Made by a program: the position numbers and the translations under genes. From Leucocoprinus leucothites (lineage: Eukaryota > Basidiomycota > Agaricomycetes > Agaricales > Agaricaceae), in contig JAACJO010000003.1 of assembly GCA_013368445.1 (NCBI GenBank), positions 2,666,001 to 2,730,000 on the forward strand: a stretch of 64,000 nt of DNA, read 5' to 3'. Within the stretch, counting starts at the first letter, position 1, and the number at the start of each line of letters is the position of its first letter. Below are positions 1 to 11,806 of this stretch, one piece after another. The notes under the pieces were generated by a model. It saw nothing but the letters and a program-made list of their open reading frames with translations, was not told where the DNA came from and searched no databases.

Positions 1-347
1 CCTCCATCACCAATGTTGATGGACTTCGATCTGAACAACATAATCCAACATCCACAGCTGTTAACACCACTACTCTCAGCCCCACCTACAACCCTCCTTT
101 TAGGCTGCAATGAGGCCATAAACCTGCACCACGAGGAAGACAGTATGGTCGTCTCCAGACCTCAGTCCGTTCCTCCCATCCAAACCATTGAGGACGCAGT
201 CTGAGCAGACATCCCTATCACAGTCGAACTTTTTGCATCTATGAAGGAGACTGCCCCCTTACACCCCCATACGAAGATGGCAATTACAAATCTCATTACA
301 ATGATGAAGCCAACTTCAACATAGATGGTGAAGGTAATTTACCTTAG
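1..347 (+). pseudogene. Tail of the post-pol ORF (ORF3) of element B'
   Basis: Reads as the C-terminal part of the extra ORF found downstream of pol in family B. It is homologous to minus-strand 13456-13716 plus 15310-15400. It ends in an acidic, Tyr/Asp/Asn-rich tail followed by TAG at 345-347. The frame is broken by stops. At about 85-95 this copy has an uninterrupted CCACCTACAACC, which is the empty-site counterpart of the Tc1 insertion at 13717-15309. Confidence 0.6.
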
Positions 348-397
348 TGACTTAGATAGTTACTAAGATGTGGACATCTTAGCTAGGAAAGGGATAA

Positions 398-1062
398 TGT
401 TATGTATATTGATTATATCTAGCATTTGTTCCATCTACAATACAAAGTCAATATTAGCTTTACTTAAGTAATATCGCAATTATGTTTTCATCTTATTTGT
501 TCTTGTAGTTTCTAGTTTGTTTTGACTCATTTACTTTGTCTTGTTATAACTTGTTATGACTTGTTTGGTTTTGTTTATATTTTGATGACATGTGATTGTT
601 AAATATAGCTGCACTATATTTGGACTTACCTGGTGATCAGTCAGATGATCAAAGAAGAACTTCTTTAGAAGAACTTCTAAAGCTTCTTTGACAGATCCTG
701 TCTTATATAGTTTAATTAGTATTAAGGAAGCTGTATGCTTCTCTTCTTTTCATTAGAAGCCCTTAGCCCTAGTTAATAATAGGTACAGACTTGTATCATA
801 TATAAGTTGTCGACATCTACCAAGGAGAAACATTGTTTCTACTTGGGTAGGTAGAGACTCAATACAAGCCTTTATCTATACAAAGTCGAATTGAACTTAA
901 GCTCTAAGATCTCAATTACTGAAGTCTTTACTATTATAATCGCCATATTATAACTCTGACTTAGTAAACAACTTTGTCACTTACTGAGAAGGAGTCCCCT
1001 TTGATAAGATCAACCTGATACTTATTGCGCCAGCTTAGGACCGGGCCGGCGTCACTATAACA
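398..1062 (+). repeat. LTR of family B (3' LTR of B')
   Basis: A 665-bp block starting TGTTATG and ending ATAACA, sense strand plus. It has a TATA box TATATAA at 799-805. ATTGTTTCTACTT begins at 832, 33 nt downstream, and is the likely transcript start and self-primer. Other copies are 28153-28820 (-) and the split copy 12878-13404 plus 1063-1115 (-). No 5-bp duplication is found at its two ends, as expected because it is a 3' LTR whose partner lies outside. Confidence 0.85.
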
Positions 1063-1115
1063 GTAAGCAACAAAGTCATTTACAAAGTCAAAGTATAATA
1101 TGGCAATTATAGGTA
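1063..1115 (-). repeat. Fragment of the 3' LTR of element B
   Basis: This 53-bp stretch continues the LTR at 12878-13404 across the pogo insertion and matches 28226-28278 of the intact LTR. The U5-end bases equivalent to 28153-28225 are missing and replaced by the inverted end of the B' LTR. Confidence 0.75.
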
Positions 1116-1374
1116 CAGTGATTGAGTACAAGTTGGGACAACTTTTTATTGAGCATTAATTACTGACTCACAAGTCAGTAAAATCCAAAATAAATTAGCT
1201 TATCATATGTAAGAATGTCTCATATAACTACTGTAAATTAATCTGGACTATCGGAGGCAGCTAGGAGTTATAAACACATATAGATTGGGGGGGTATTGTT
1301 TTGGGTGTTTTGACACAAGTTGGGATGTGCATAACATTTCCATATAAGGGATGTGTCACATACCAAATCCGGCC

Positions 1375-3535
1375 TTACACTGATGCTACTTCTTTATTGT
1401 CCTCATCCATCTCATTTTTGTCATCATCTGCACCATTATCAGTCATCAAGAATATGGAGAGAGTAGGTTTATGAGGCTTCTTGGGCTTTGGAGGCCAACT
1501 GCACTTTGGAACCCCTTCTGAGGCCAGTTTTTGTGTCTCTACCTCCCACCCTACTAAGATAACCTGATACTTGTCTTGCATGCATTGCCATTGCTCTGCT
1601 TGCTGGATCTGGGCCTCTTTCCTCCTTTCCCTGTTATCCTTTCTCCTCTCTTTTTCCTCTGCCTTCGCTTTTTTTAGAGCCTCCCTTTCCTGGACCTTTT
1701 CAATGATCTTCTCATCTATGAGTATGGCCCCTCCTCCATCTACATGAACACCACTATCCTCACTTCCCTTTGTCTCCTTCCTGAATAGGACCTTGTTAAT
1801 GTGTTGCAAGTGAAGTTCTTGGAACACCAGCTGAGCATTCTGGGCCTCTAAACAGGCTTGATGAGCTTCAATGTGAGTCTTTGCTAGTGAAAGCCGAGTC
1901 CGGAGATCCTGAACCTCAGTTTTATAGGCTTCCTGTGTTACCCACCCAGTCTGTGGAGGCTCTTTGACCAAAGACCAATCAACTGGTGGTAGGGAGGGTG
2001 TAGACTCGAGAGATGGGGGAAGAACTGGTGTAGCTGAGGTATGTGGAGTGTCCAAAACTAGAAATGATCCTGACAAAGTGTACTGAAGACTTTGGCAAAC
2101 TAATCCCATTCTCCCACTCAGACTCGCGGAATATGTCAATATTGGATCAATTGACATTTCGTTTGCATCATAATCGATCATTGGGTGTTCTTCGAAGGCT
2201 TTCAGGATCGCTTTTACAGGACTCGGCTGGGGGAGTGGGAATGAGCCTTTTGAAAATGAGGGAAGACTTGGTTTCATTTTCTCCTCTGTAATAACATTAG
2301 GATCGTATGGATATACCCCTGTAGCTTTGAATGCGGCCTGTACTGTATCACAATTAAATGACTTGTTGAATGCTTGACTGAAAAGTCCAGTGAAGTCAGC
2401 TTTTGTAACATCATGGCCATGCTCTGCTTCAAAGTTTGCAACCACTTTTTTGAATACATCCTTCATCTTTGCAAAGCATACAACATCAAGGCCCTGAAGG
2501 GCATGAGTGCAATGCGGCGGATACCCTAGGATGGTGATATTGTGTTCTTGTGCATATTCAAGGAATTGTAGTGTATAGTGTGAGTTGTGACCATCAAGGA
2601 TCAAAACTTGAGTTGCAGATTGAGTTCAGTCTCTTGTTTCCACATCGAACACATCACATAGCCATTTGAGACCAATATCACCATCAGTCCATCCACGTTC
2701 GGATACTGTGAAGCTTTTATTTGATGTCAGCAGAGGGATATTGATAATAGTATCTCTATGATGCTTACTATGCATTTGCGATATTATTGTTAGTCCACTT
2801 CAAATTGATAAGCTTTCCCTTGTGAATAATCAGAGGGCGGATTGTTGAGCCATCTGCACATATTGTGACAATAGCTGTGATGTTCTCCCTATCACCACCC
2901 CCTTGCTTATGTTGAGTTTTGGTCCCTTGAGGACCATAAACCCTCTCCATCCCTGAATATGCAGTCAGAAATCCACTTTCATCCATTCCATAGATATCTG
3001 AGGGATGTATTCCTGCATCAACCACTTGCTCCTTCAAAAGACTAAACCATGACTTGATGGCAGTGGGATTAAGACACTGTGCCTGCTGCATTGCAAGGGG
3101 CTTGCTCCAAAGTGTCTAGATCTTCTCGTGATGTCTTGTGACAAACCCTGTGATCCACTTCTTCCTAACTGGCTTGAAGTTATCTCCCTGTCGTGCTTTG
3201 AGAAGACTGTTTGTGTAAGCTTTGATCTCATGTGCTATCATAGGAAGTCCATGTTCTGCTGATTCAGAAACAAGGGCAATGAGCATGTCTTCTTCTCCAG
3301 GATGTAATTTGAGTCAAGCAGCAGAGTACTCCAGCATTGTCTGACCTGACCCAGTGACAAGTTGCTGAAGGGTACTCTTGCTGACCCCATATTTTGGTGC
3401 CACTCCAGCATAGCTGGTCCTCTGCTTGAGAGTTTTTAATTTTGTATAATATGCAGCTGCTGCCTTTAATTTAGAGTCCTGAGACTCAAGCTTCTTCCAT
3501 TGCTTGACACGATTTGATTGTGCATGCTTGACCAT
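1375..3535 (-). pseudogene. Fot1/pogo transposase (CENP-B/DDE_1 type), degraded
   Basis: Order on the minus strand: an N-terminal helix-turn-helix region (about 3535-3310, KYGVSKSTLQQL), a second CENP-B-like DNA-binding region (3300-3090), then the DDE domain. Catalytic Asp candidates are in GMDESGF (about 2975), LDGHNSHY (about 2598) and QGLDVV (about 2490). The last two are separated by 35 residues, the DD35D spacing of the Fot1 group. A long charged C-terminal coiled-coil tail runs to 1375. In-frame stops (for example TGA near 3315 and several at 2605-2770) break it, so it is inactive. The family assignment is strong; the exact start is inferred from the first Met before the helix-turn-helix. 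Confidence 0.85.
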
Positions 3536-3707
3536 TGGTGTGAGAAGGATAGAGGAATGACATCTATTGAATACTATGGGAGCCCAGTCAACAGATTCTC
3601 TGGTTTCCCTGAAATTTATCCCTTAATCAACGCGTTCTTGAGACGCATTGTGGACGTGTTTATTGCTAAATTGGGTCTGATGTCACTCCCATGTCACGCC
3701 TCATGCC

Positions 3708-4404
3708 TGTTAAGATTTACAGTCAGAGCACCTAGTAATGTCATGTGTCACAACACATGATTGGGTTACGTAAGACAGCAGCTAACTGGTCTTTAACCTA
3801 CTTCAATTAATAAGCTTGAGTATTCTCGAAAGCTCAGTAAGAGAAGGCCAAGAAGACTTGAGGTAAGTCTAAGGTAGTGCGAGGTTTGAGACAACAACAA
3901 TGATACAAGTGAATTCAAGGCGGGGCAAGTAAACACAAGTAGTCTGGGAAACAAAGGAAAGATTAAACTTGCATTTAATCTTCCAAATACAAAGTCCTTA
4001 AATACTAACTAAGTGAAATGATATCAAGCTATGAAACTACAACTACAAGTCCGGGATCACTATCACAATTCTGATAAATACATATCTGTCCGCCAATGTA
4101 ACAGCTATCATAGTTAGATATCAAATAGTTCCAATCCAAACACAATGTCCATAAAACCATCATTGTCTGTTTATCAATTCTGTTAGTCCATAACAATCAA
4201 ACAGCGAAACTGTTCCTTCTGATTCTCCTAATAACATCTGTCCAATTATACTCATCCCAGTCGACATTGAATTGTTCCTCCTCTACATCAAACTTGCCAA
4301 TGTACTCTTCCCAATCTAGAACCACAGCTTCGGACCATGTGGCTGTGTCGGTGTCTAAGATGATTAAGTCACAGTGAGCGTCAATCAGGTCGATGTTTAT
4401 AACA
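3708..4404 (-). repeat. 3' LTR of element A
   Basis: A 697-bp copy; sense strand starts TGTTATAAAC and ends CTTAACA. It is nearly identical to 11807-12503 and to the solo copies at 33356-34052 and 34459-35155. Confidence 0.95.
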
Positions 4405-4415
4405 TTATCCCTTTT
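4405..4415 (-). other. Polypurine tract of element A
   Basis: The minus strand reads AAAAGGGATAA immediately before the 3' LTR, the expected site and composition for plus-strand DNA priming. Confidence 0.75.
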
Positions 4416-4458
4416 GTAGGACTTGATGTCCTCATCTACATCCTTATCCAAATCGGGC

Positions 4459-5850
4459 TCAGTAATCTCCATAGGGCTCTCCTGTGATGTTGGCAATTGC
4501 AACATCATCGTAGGGGTCATCGTATTCTTCTCCATAAGCATCCCTATGATCATAACCTCCACCTGAGACTTGTCGAGGTCTGAGGTGGTATTGGGTACGA
4601 GGTCGACGGTGAGGCATTTGGTAATGCATATGTCTGGTGTCAGGAGTCAGGCGAGCTGGAGAATGTGGTGGTAGAACTCATGTTCTACTTGCATCTGTTG
4701 AGTCAAGTCTCATGCAGAGGAAGACTTCATTTTTCCTTTGTCATTGGCATCGAACGGGTTGGATCAGGCGGGTTTCTTGAGCTGAAGTGGTTTGGGAAGA
4801 AGGTAAGGGGAGGTCTCTGGGTCTAAATACTTGGGATGGATGTTTGCGGGTAAGGATAGGTTTGAGCCATCGTTGTTCTTGATCAGAGACTCCGCTGATG
4901 AATGAGGCAAGGGGAAAGAGGTGTAATTGTGGGAACTTTGTGACGGCTCGTCATTGTAAGACCTGTGTGAATTCTCGGGTGGTACATGCTCAGTGTTTGT
5001 TGAGGAAGCAATACCTTCTGAGGTGTCCAGGCACGGAATGTTGACAGTAGTGGCAGGTGTAATGTTCGCATTGGTCCATGAAATGACCATAGATCCTACA
5101 GATTGTGCAGAATTCTCTCGGTGTAGTACTTTTGGGGGTGGGAATCGAGTTGGGTTCTGTTTGTGGCAATCGTAGTCTATGATCATTCGTTCCAGTCTGT
5201 TCCGTTCTCTGAGGGGTGTCAGGTCGAGCCACATCAGGAAGTTCAGTGGGAATTCCATCAGCTCCATCATTGGGTCCATCTGGGTACTGGAGAGTAGGAA
5301 GTTCAGATCCTTGTCGAGTCTCGCTAGGCTCACTTGGATCTAGAGCCTTTGGGAAAGTGTAAAGGGCTTGTTCAGCCACTGACACAATTTTCCTAATGAC
5401 AGGCAATTTGATAGTTTGGCGAAGTGAACTAGCATGACACTTGAAGGAATGCGAGTGGTGGAGCAACATGTGTTTAAGAAATAGGAGAGTAGTCCAGTCC
5501 TCCCTGAATAGGTTGAATTGAACAGCGTCGAGTGAATCTTTGTGGAGAGTGGCCCTAGCTTCAGTGAAGGGGGCGTTGTAGAGTTGGAAGGTTCAAATGG
5601 CTCTAGTGGGGTCAGTGTAGGTTTCTTCTGGTAAGGAATCTTCCGAAATTGAGGAAGAGGACTGAGTGATGGTCGTGACTGGAGGGGCAACAACATAGCT
5701 TGTTCCTGTTCCAGGCGAGGTATATGTTGGAGGGCATGGAGATAAACGACTGGAGTTAGATGTGGTGTCTGATTTGCAAAGGGGTACTAGGGGTGTATTG
5801 GATTGGTAGGTGTATGGTTCTGGGGTGGTGTTTGGAATGAGATGTTGCAT
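4459..5850 (-). pseudogene. ORF3 of element A: post-pol protein with tandem zinc knuckles
   Basis: Starts 10 nt after the pol stop. It has a Ser/Thr/Pro-rich start, a helical segment (about 5560-5400), a Pro/Asp-rich linker, then two adjacent knuckles at 5008-5109 with spacing C-x2-C-x4-H-x4-C-x4-C-x2-C-x6-H-x4-C. A His/Arg-rich stretch follows, then an acidic Tyr/Asp-rich tail ending EPYGDY and TGA at 4459-4461. The frame shifts in the middle (about 5000-4760) and has TGA stops where Arg is likely. Element B has the same arrangement and knuckle spacing. The function is unknown; nucleic-acid binding is inferred from the knuckles. It is separate from gag, which has its own knuckle near 9700. 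Confidence 0.7.
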
Positions 5851-5862
5851 GGTTCTGGTTTT

Positions 5863-8800
5863 TCAACGAAGTTTGTGATGTTGTTTATAAGTGTCTAGCA
5901 TCTCCTGTGCATTCTTTAGGGTGTCTGCAGGCTGCCATGTCCGTTCTGAATTGGGGTATCCTTTCCAATGAATCAGATATTCAATCTTTCTGCAGCGTGT
6001 TTTGCAATGGCGAACAATGTCTTCGACTTCCCATTCTTCTTCTCCTTCTACGAGATCAGGTGGTGGGTTCTCAAAATGATTTCCGTATTCATCGTTCTCA
6101 GTTACTGGCCATAGGAGTCCTATGTGGAAGTGGGGATGAACTTTCCATGATTTGGGTAATTTTAGTTTGTAGTTCACAGATCCAAGCTTAGTGATTTCGA
6201 AAGGTCCTATGCATTTCGCTGATAGTTTTCTTGATGGTGCTCGAATAGGAAGGTTGCGTGAATCCAGCCAGACCTTTTGTCCTACTTCTAGTTTTGGAAG
6301 TGGACCTTTGATGCGTTCAGTCATAGTTTGCCTTGCTTTCTCATGTGAATCTTGTGCGGCTATGTGGATATTCTTTATCCAGTCAATACGGTCTACAGTC
6401 ACCGGGTTATTCATTGGTTCTTGATCAGTTGGGAAAGCTTTGAGGGGGTGGCTGTACATCAATTTGAAGGGTGTTTGTGATCGATTTGAGTGGGTTCTGG
6501 AGTTATGTGCAAATTCAACGAGGGGTAGTTTCTTTGGCCAGTCAAGTGCGTTCTTGGAGCAGTAAGCAGAGAGGTACATTTCAATTTCCTGGTTGAAGTG
6601 TTTGGTGGTACCATCAGATTGTGGATGGTATGCAGTAGATCATGCATGTTCTATTCCTAGCTTCTTGAACAGAGCTTGGACAGATTTAGCAACAAATCTA
6701 GGGTCTCGATTGGAGATAATTTTGTCTGGGGTTCCAAAACACAAGAAGACATTTTTGATTAACAGATCAGAGATATGATCTGTGGTGGCTTCTTTTCATG
6801 TTGGTACTATAATTATCCCTTTTGTGAGTCTGTGGTCCACTACAGACAAAATAGAATTGAATCCATCAACTTCTGGAAGATCAGTGATGAGATCCATAGC
6901 TATTTGTGCGAATGGTCAGAGAGAGCGTGGTCCTTTAATGGGTTGGAGTGGGGGCTTGAAAGGTTGTTGGTTGATTTTGTGTTGTTGACAGATGGGGCAT
7001 CCTTTCACGTAGTTCTTGACAAAGGCTCTCATTCCAGGCCATGTGACATATTCTTCTAATTTGCATATGGTTTCGGTTGTACCAGGGTGTTCTGCTGCTG
7101 GGGCATCATGTACTCGTTGGAGTAAGCATTTCTTGAATGTGTTGTCAGTGGGGAGTGTGAAATGTCCTTTTTCGTCGATGTGTGGTGAGCCATCAGGTTT
7201 TGTTGGAAGTGATTCTTCAATTTCTGGATCGAGGATATCAATGTCCATTGTTGGGAAAGATGATGTATCAAACATATGGGCAGGGATAGCCGCTTGTGGT
7301 TTTTCTTCTTCTTCAGTGACGTGGTCGGGTCGGTGTGAGAGTGTATCAGCCACAACATTTTTGATGCTGGCAATGTGGTGTATCTTGACTTTATGGGCAC
7401 TGATGAGGGCGGACCATCGAATTATCTGTCGGGATAACTTTGATGGTTTAGCCCAATGGATGATATTGTTGTGGTCTGTCCATACGACGGTTTCATGTGG
7501 TGATCCATCAATGTAGTGTCGCCATTCTTGCAATGCACAGATGATTGCTAGGAATTCTTGTTCAGATGTATGGTAGCATTTTTTGGTAGGGGAAAATCCT
7601 TTTGAGTGGAAGAAATACAGGTGCATGATACCATTTGAATCTTTTTGAAGTAAAATTGTGCCTGATGCATGATTTGAGGCATCAGTTTGTATTTCGAAAG
7701 GTTTGGTTGGATCAGGGGTTATGAGGACGGATTCTTGTAGAAATTTCTTTTTGAGGATATCAAATGATGTTTGAGCTTCTGAATTCCATTGAAACGGTTG
7801 ATTCTTGTGAAGGAGGGCGTTGAGAGGGGCTGTGTAGTGGGCATAATTTCGTATAAATTTTCGATAGAAGTTACAAAAACCAATGAATTTGAGGATGTCA
7901 TGTGGGTTTTTGGGTGTTGGCCAATCTGCTATTCCTTTGAGTTTTACTGGGTCCATGTGTACTTCATCAGGTGAAATTATGAATCCTAGATATGCCAATT
8001 TTTCTTTTTCAAAATCACATTTCTCTGCTTTGAGATAGAGATCATGTTTTTGAAAGATTGCGAAGACTTGGCAGGTGATTTCTAGTAGTTCCCTTTTTGT
8101 TTTTGTGTGAATCAATACATCATCCATGTAAACGATAACTTTGTTTTGATCAATGAGAGGAGCAAGGATGGTATCCATCATGTTTTGGAATGTTGCTGGG
8201 CTGTTGCACATTCCAAAAAACATAACAGTGGGTTCAAATAACCCTTTGTGTGTATGGAAAGCTCCTTTCCATTGATCTCTATCGAAAATGTGAATGTTGT
8301 TATATCCCAGTCATATGTTGAGTGCTGTGAAATATTTCGATCCTTGGAGTTGATCGAGTATTGACTGGATACTAGGGATTGGGTAGGCATTTTTGATGGT
8401 GTGTTTGTTGAGGTATCAATAGTCTTGACATGGTCTCAAAGATCTGTTTTTCTTGGACACAAAGAAGAAAGGAGAAGCCATTGGTGACTTCAATGGTCAA
8501 ATGTATCCCTTTCGTAGATTTTCTTCTAGGAATTTGTTGAGCTCAAGGGTTTCTCCATATGATAGTTTGTATGAAGGAAAAGCTTTGGGTTGAAAAGATG
8601 GTTTCATCTCGATTTTGTGGTCATAGGTTCAAGATGGTGGGAATCATTCACTTTTCTTTTCATTGAAGAGATTGAGGAATTCATGAAGGTAATTGGGTAC
8701 AATTTTCATGGGGTTGGTTTCTTTCTTTTCTCCATGTTGTTGAGCGAATGTCTGGGAGTGTGATGTTTTGGCGTTGAATTCAATGAAATCTCTGTCTGAC

Positions 8801-9423
8801 AGGTTGAGTTCATCCAGTCCAATTGCGTCAGGGAATGCTGAATCTAATAATGTAGTGAATTCTTGGTTTTCAAGGTAAGATTACCAAGAAAGGGTTTTCT
8901 TGGTCCAATCTATGTCAGGGTTGTGTTTTGAAAACCATGGGATTCCATAGATTATTCAAGGTCATCCTAAGTTTGCAACAATTGTGTTGGTTTTGATTCG
9001 TTTTCTATAAATGGTAGTTTTGATTACTACGTAATCGGTGATGGATGTGTTTTCTACAACTGATCCATCTCCATTCCTGATGGTGAGTGGTTTTGGGAGT
9101 TTTCTTCTCGGAAGTTTCCATTCATTTATGAGATCTTGATCGACAAGATTGGCTCCTGCTCCTGAATCAAGGAGTGCTAAGGTATCCACGGTTTTCTTGG
9201 GTAGGTGCACTTTGAGGGGAAGGTAAAGAGTGTTGGATTGCATAGGTGTAAGGGAAACTTTGTTTAAATAAGAGAGTCCTGTCAGGATCTTTGGTCTGGG
9301 ATAGCTATCGTTCTGTAGTCCATTCGAGAAATAAATAGGTCCCTTTGAGTCTGGGGTTGATGGGCGAGAGGATAAATAAGAGGGTGTGCACTGTCTGGTA
9401 GAGGGTTTTGATGAATTAGACAT
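5863..9423 (-). pseudogene. pol of element A (PR-RT-RNase H-integrase-chromodomain)
   Basis: Domains in sense order: aspartic protease with ALLDSGAGANLVD (about 8900-9300), reverse transcriptase with FGMCNSPATF and the catalytic VYMDDVL (about 8130), RNase H with QTDASNHASG and WTDHNN (about 7690-7450), integrase zinc-binding HPGTT...CPICQQ (about 7100-6980), the integrase core, and a C-terminal chromodomain with EYLIHWKGYPNSERTWQP just before the stop at 5863. The longest open block is 6916-8223. Stops elsewhere, such as in the LNI*LGYNN and integrase segments, are mostly TGA where Arg or Trp is expected. The chromodomain places it among chromoviruses, whose integrases target modified histones. 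Confidence 0.92.
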
Positions 9424-9428
9424 GGATG

Positions 9429-11478
9429 CTAATTGTCTGAGACAAAATCCTGGATTTCTTGATGAATGAATCCGGGTTGATCTGCATGCTCGTTGTAGAC
9501 ATTTACAACTTCTTCATCGTCAGGGATGCTTTGGATGATTTCATTGAGTTGCATGCTTTGGAAGCATCTCTGGTTCTTCTTGTTATTATTGCATGGTTTC
9601 CTAGGCGATACAGGTTGCTTATGTTTGGCATTTTTGGATTGGGATTTTTGTGGGATTTTTGAAAGGCGTGCTTTACGCTTGGGACAGTCTCAAGCAAAGT
9701 GTCCAGTTTGCTTGCATTTGAAACACATTCCTTTTCTGAGACTTTCTTTTTGACATGTAGAAAGGATTGTATCGAATGCTTGTAGGATTGACTGCTTAAC
9801 ATTTTCTTGATGATCTTCATTGTTGTCTTCACTTTCATCAGATGATGAATCATTGTTTTGTTGGTAGCCTTGAGAAATTGCGAAGTTCTGAAGTAATGCT
9901 TCCATAACATCGATGTCCATCGCATTTGGGTCTCTATTAGGTTGGAGCAGGATGTAGCCTTGACTCTGGTAATGATTATGCCTTTTTGGTTTTGCCATCT
10001 TTCTTCGGGAGTATATCTGGGGGTGTCTTCGATAATAGTCTGCCTCCATTCTTTTAGTTTCTTCTGCTGCGCATGCCGCCATGAACCATTCCTCCAGGTT
10101 GTTTCCTGGATGTTTCGAAATAGCTTGGATTGCAATGTTTGGGTCGAGACCTTCTCAGAATTGATGAATGAGTTGTTGGGTTTCTCTGACTCTGGCTCAG
10201 TTAGCCAAGATTCTGAACTCCATGATATAGGTTTTGACAGGTCTTTGCAATTGTTTGAGTGCAAGCCATTTTCTGAGGAAACTTTCACTTTTGTTGAAGG
10301 GTAGGAACAATTGATCCAGGGCTTGCCAAAATGCTTCGGCAGAACTGAAGGTAGGTACTCCATTTTGCATGTGATGGGTAAGGAAATCCCTTTGCCAGAA
10401 ACTTGCTCCTTCTCCCATGTTGTAGAGTGCACAGATGATGATGTCATGATCGGATGGGAGTTGATCATGGTTTGCCAAGAAGTAGAGCGAAAGTTGCTCT
10501 TTCCATCTTTGGTAATCTTGAGCGATGCTGTTGAACTCTTTGGGTAGGTCATATTTGATTCCTCTGTAATTGTTTTGTGGGTTTTGTTGTTGTGGTTGTC
10601 CAAAGAATCCTCCTCCTCCTCCTCCATCTGGACTTCCAGGTAGTCCTTTCCCTTTAAATCCTTGTTGTATTGGTTGGTAGATGTTGTATTCTGGGTTATT
10701 TGCCCTATATCCAAATGTGTTTGCTGCTAAGATTTCAGATCCTCTGTAGGCTTCATTGGATTCCATTGGTGATCCTTCTCTTTGTGATCTGTAAGAGGTT
10801 TTGGATTCTGATTGTGAATGGTGGGTAATGGTGGAAGATCCTTGTAAAGGCATTTCTTGGGTTTTGATTGGTTTGATCTAGAGTGTAGGGATTTCTGTCT
10901 GGTGGAAGTTGTCGAGTCTAGTAAGGGTTTTGTCGAGATTGGCTTTGTGTTCTTCTTTGTAGTGTCTGCTTCATTGTCTTTGGACGGCTGGGAGTAAAGA
11001 TGGTTTTGTTGGAGGGGTAGGAAGTTTGGGGGTTATTGTGTGAAGAGAGTGTTTTGGGATTCTTGGGATTTGATTGAGGGGTTTTTGCTTGTTGGTTGTT
11101 CAGGTTCACTTTCGGGGTGAAAGTGACTTTGGAATTGTTTGGAGAGGCATGCTGCAAGGTGTGGGGGTTCTGCTCTTCTACAATTGTTGGAAGATAAGCT
11201 TTTGGACATTCACGAATGACAATTGATGGGTGTCATTTGAGTATTAATTTAATAATACATTGTTGTGTATCAGGGGTAATATTAGTTCTAAAAATAGAAT
11301 CAATAGAGTTGGATGAATTTGGATTTTCGTCAGATTCGTAATCTGAATAGTTTTCTGTTTGATTGTTGATCTCGCTGATCCACGATGGTGATTTGGGTTC
11401 TTTGGATGATGTTAGTCTGCTAGTCAGATGCTCATGGTCAGACTCTTCTGATTGGCTGCCTTCGTAGTTTGTATGCAA
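9429..11478 (-). pseudogene. gag of element A
   Basis: N-terminal low-complexity Ser/Asn/Gln-rich region (11478-10900), a Gly-rich stretch, then the capsid-like helical region (about 10600-10150, with WRKWLALKQL-type helices), an acidic linker and one CCHC knuckle (CFKCKQTGHFA-stop-DC, about 9680-9715). The stop inside the knuckle is TGA where Arg is expected, a one-base CGA-to-TGA change. Gag ends at TAG 9429-9431, just upstream of the protease Met at 9423. Confidence 0.85.
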
Positions 11479-11792
11479 GAAATCAGGTCAGTTCTTTGGC
11501 ATGTGCCAGAGGTGATGTATAACTCTCGGGTATGATTCCTAATCAGAGGCTTGCCAGTTATAGATTGGTTCAGTGTTCTTCTCGGGTGTAGCACGAAGCA
11601 ATACTAGCCCAAGGATTTCTTCAAGTGTAGCATGAAGCAATACTAGCCCAAGGATTTCTTCGAGTGTAGCATGAAGCAATACTAGCTCATAAGAGATGTC
11701 GGATGGCACAGCAAGATGGCACAGCAACTAGGCAATGAGAACCAAACGTGATGGGTTTGTTGTGGGGATACTACTGGAATTGGCACAGTAGG

Positions 11793-11804
11793 AAGTTTAA
11801 TCTT
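11793..11804 (-). promoter_or_regulatory. Self-priming PBS of element A
   Basis: The minus strand reads AAGATTAAACTT, two bases after the 5' LTR. It is perfectly complementary to AAGTTTAATCTT inside the LTR (12069 to 12058 on the minus strand). That stretch begins 34 nt after the first base of the TATTTAA box (12103-12097), where transcription should start. The same layout is known from Tf1/sushi elements. No tRNA 3'-end match starting TGG is present. Confidence 0.75.
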
Positions 11805-11806
11805 AT

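Larger units (their letters stand above)
1..1062 (+). mobile_element. 3' end of a second family-B chromovirus copy (B'), cut by the window edge
   Basis: Only the last part of this Ty3/gypsy element is visible: the tail of its 3' ORF, a purine-rich tract AGGAAAGGGA (385-394) and a full LTR. The same series (ORF tail, purine tract, LTR) occurs inverted at 13716-12878. The body of the element must lie left of the window. Its right end abuts a truncated, oppositely oriented LTR of element B at 1062/1063. Confidence 0.8.

Noticed and set aside
2043..2291. ORFs antisense to transposase and pol genes (for example 2043-2291, 7016-7516, 26180-26581)
   Set aside because: They mirror recognised coding frames on the other strand and carry no motifs of their own.
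4197..4562. ORF running from element A into its 3' LTR, with the LTR part open in three of four LTR copies
   Set aside because: It is in a different frame from the ORF3 knuckles and tail, the fourth LTR copy has a stop in it, and differences between copies are not mainly synonymous. I treat it as a chance frame rather than a nef-like gene.
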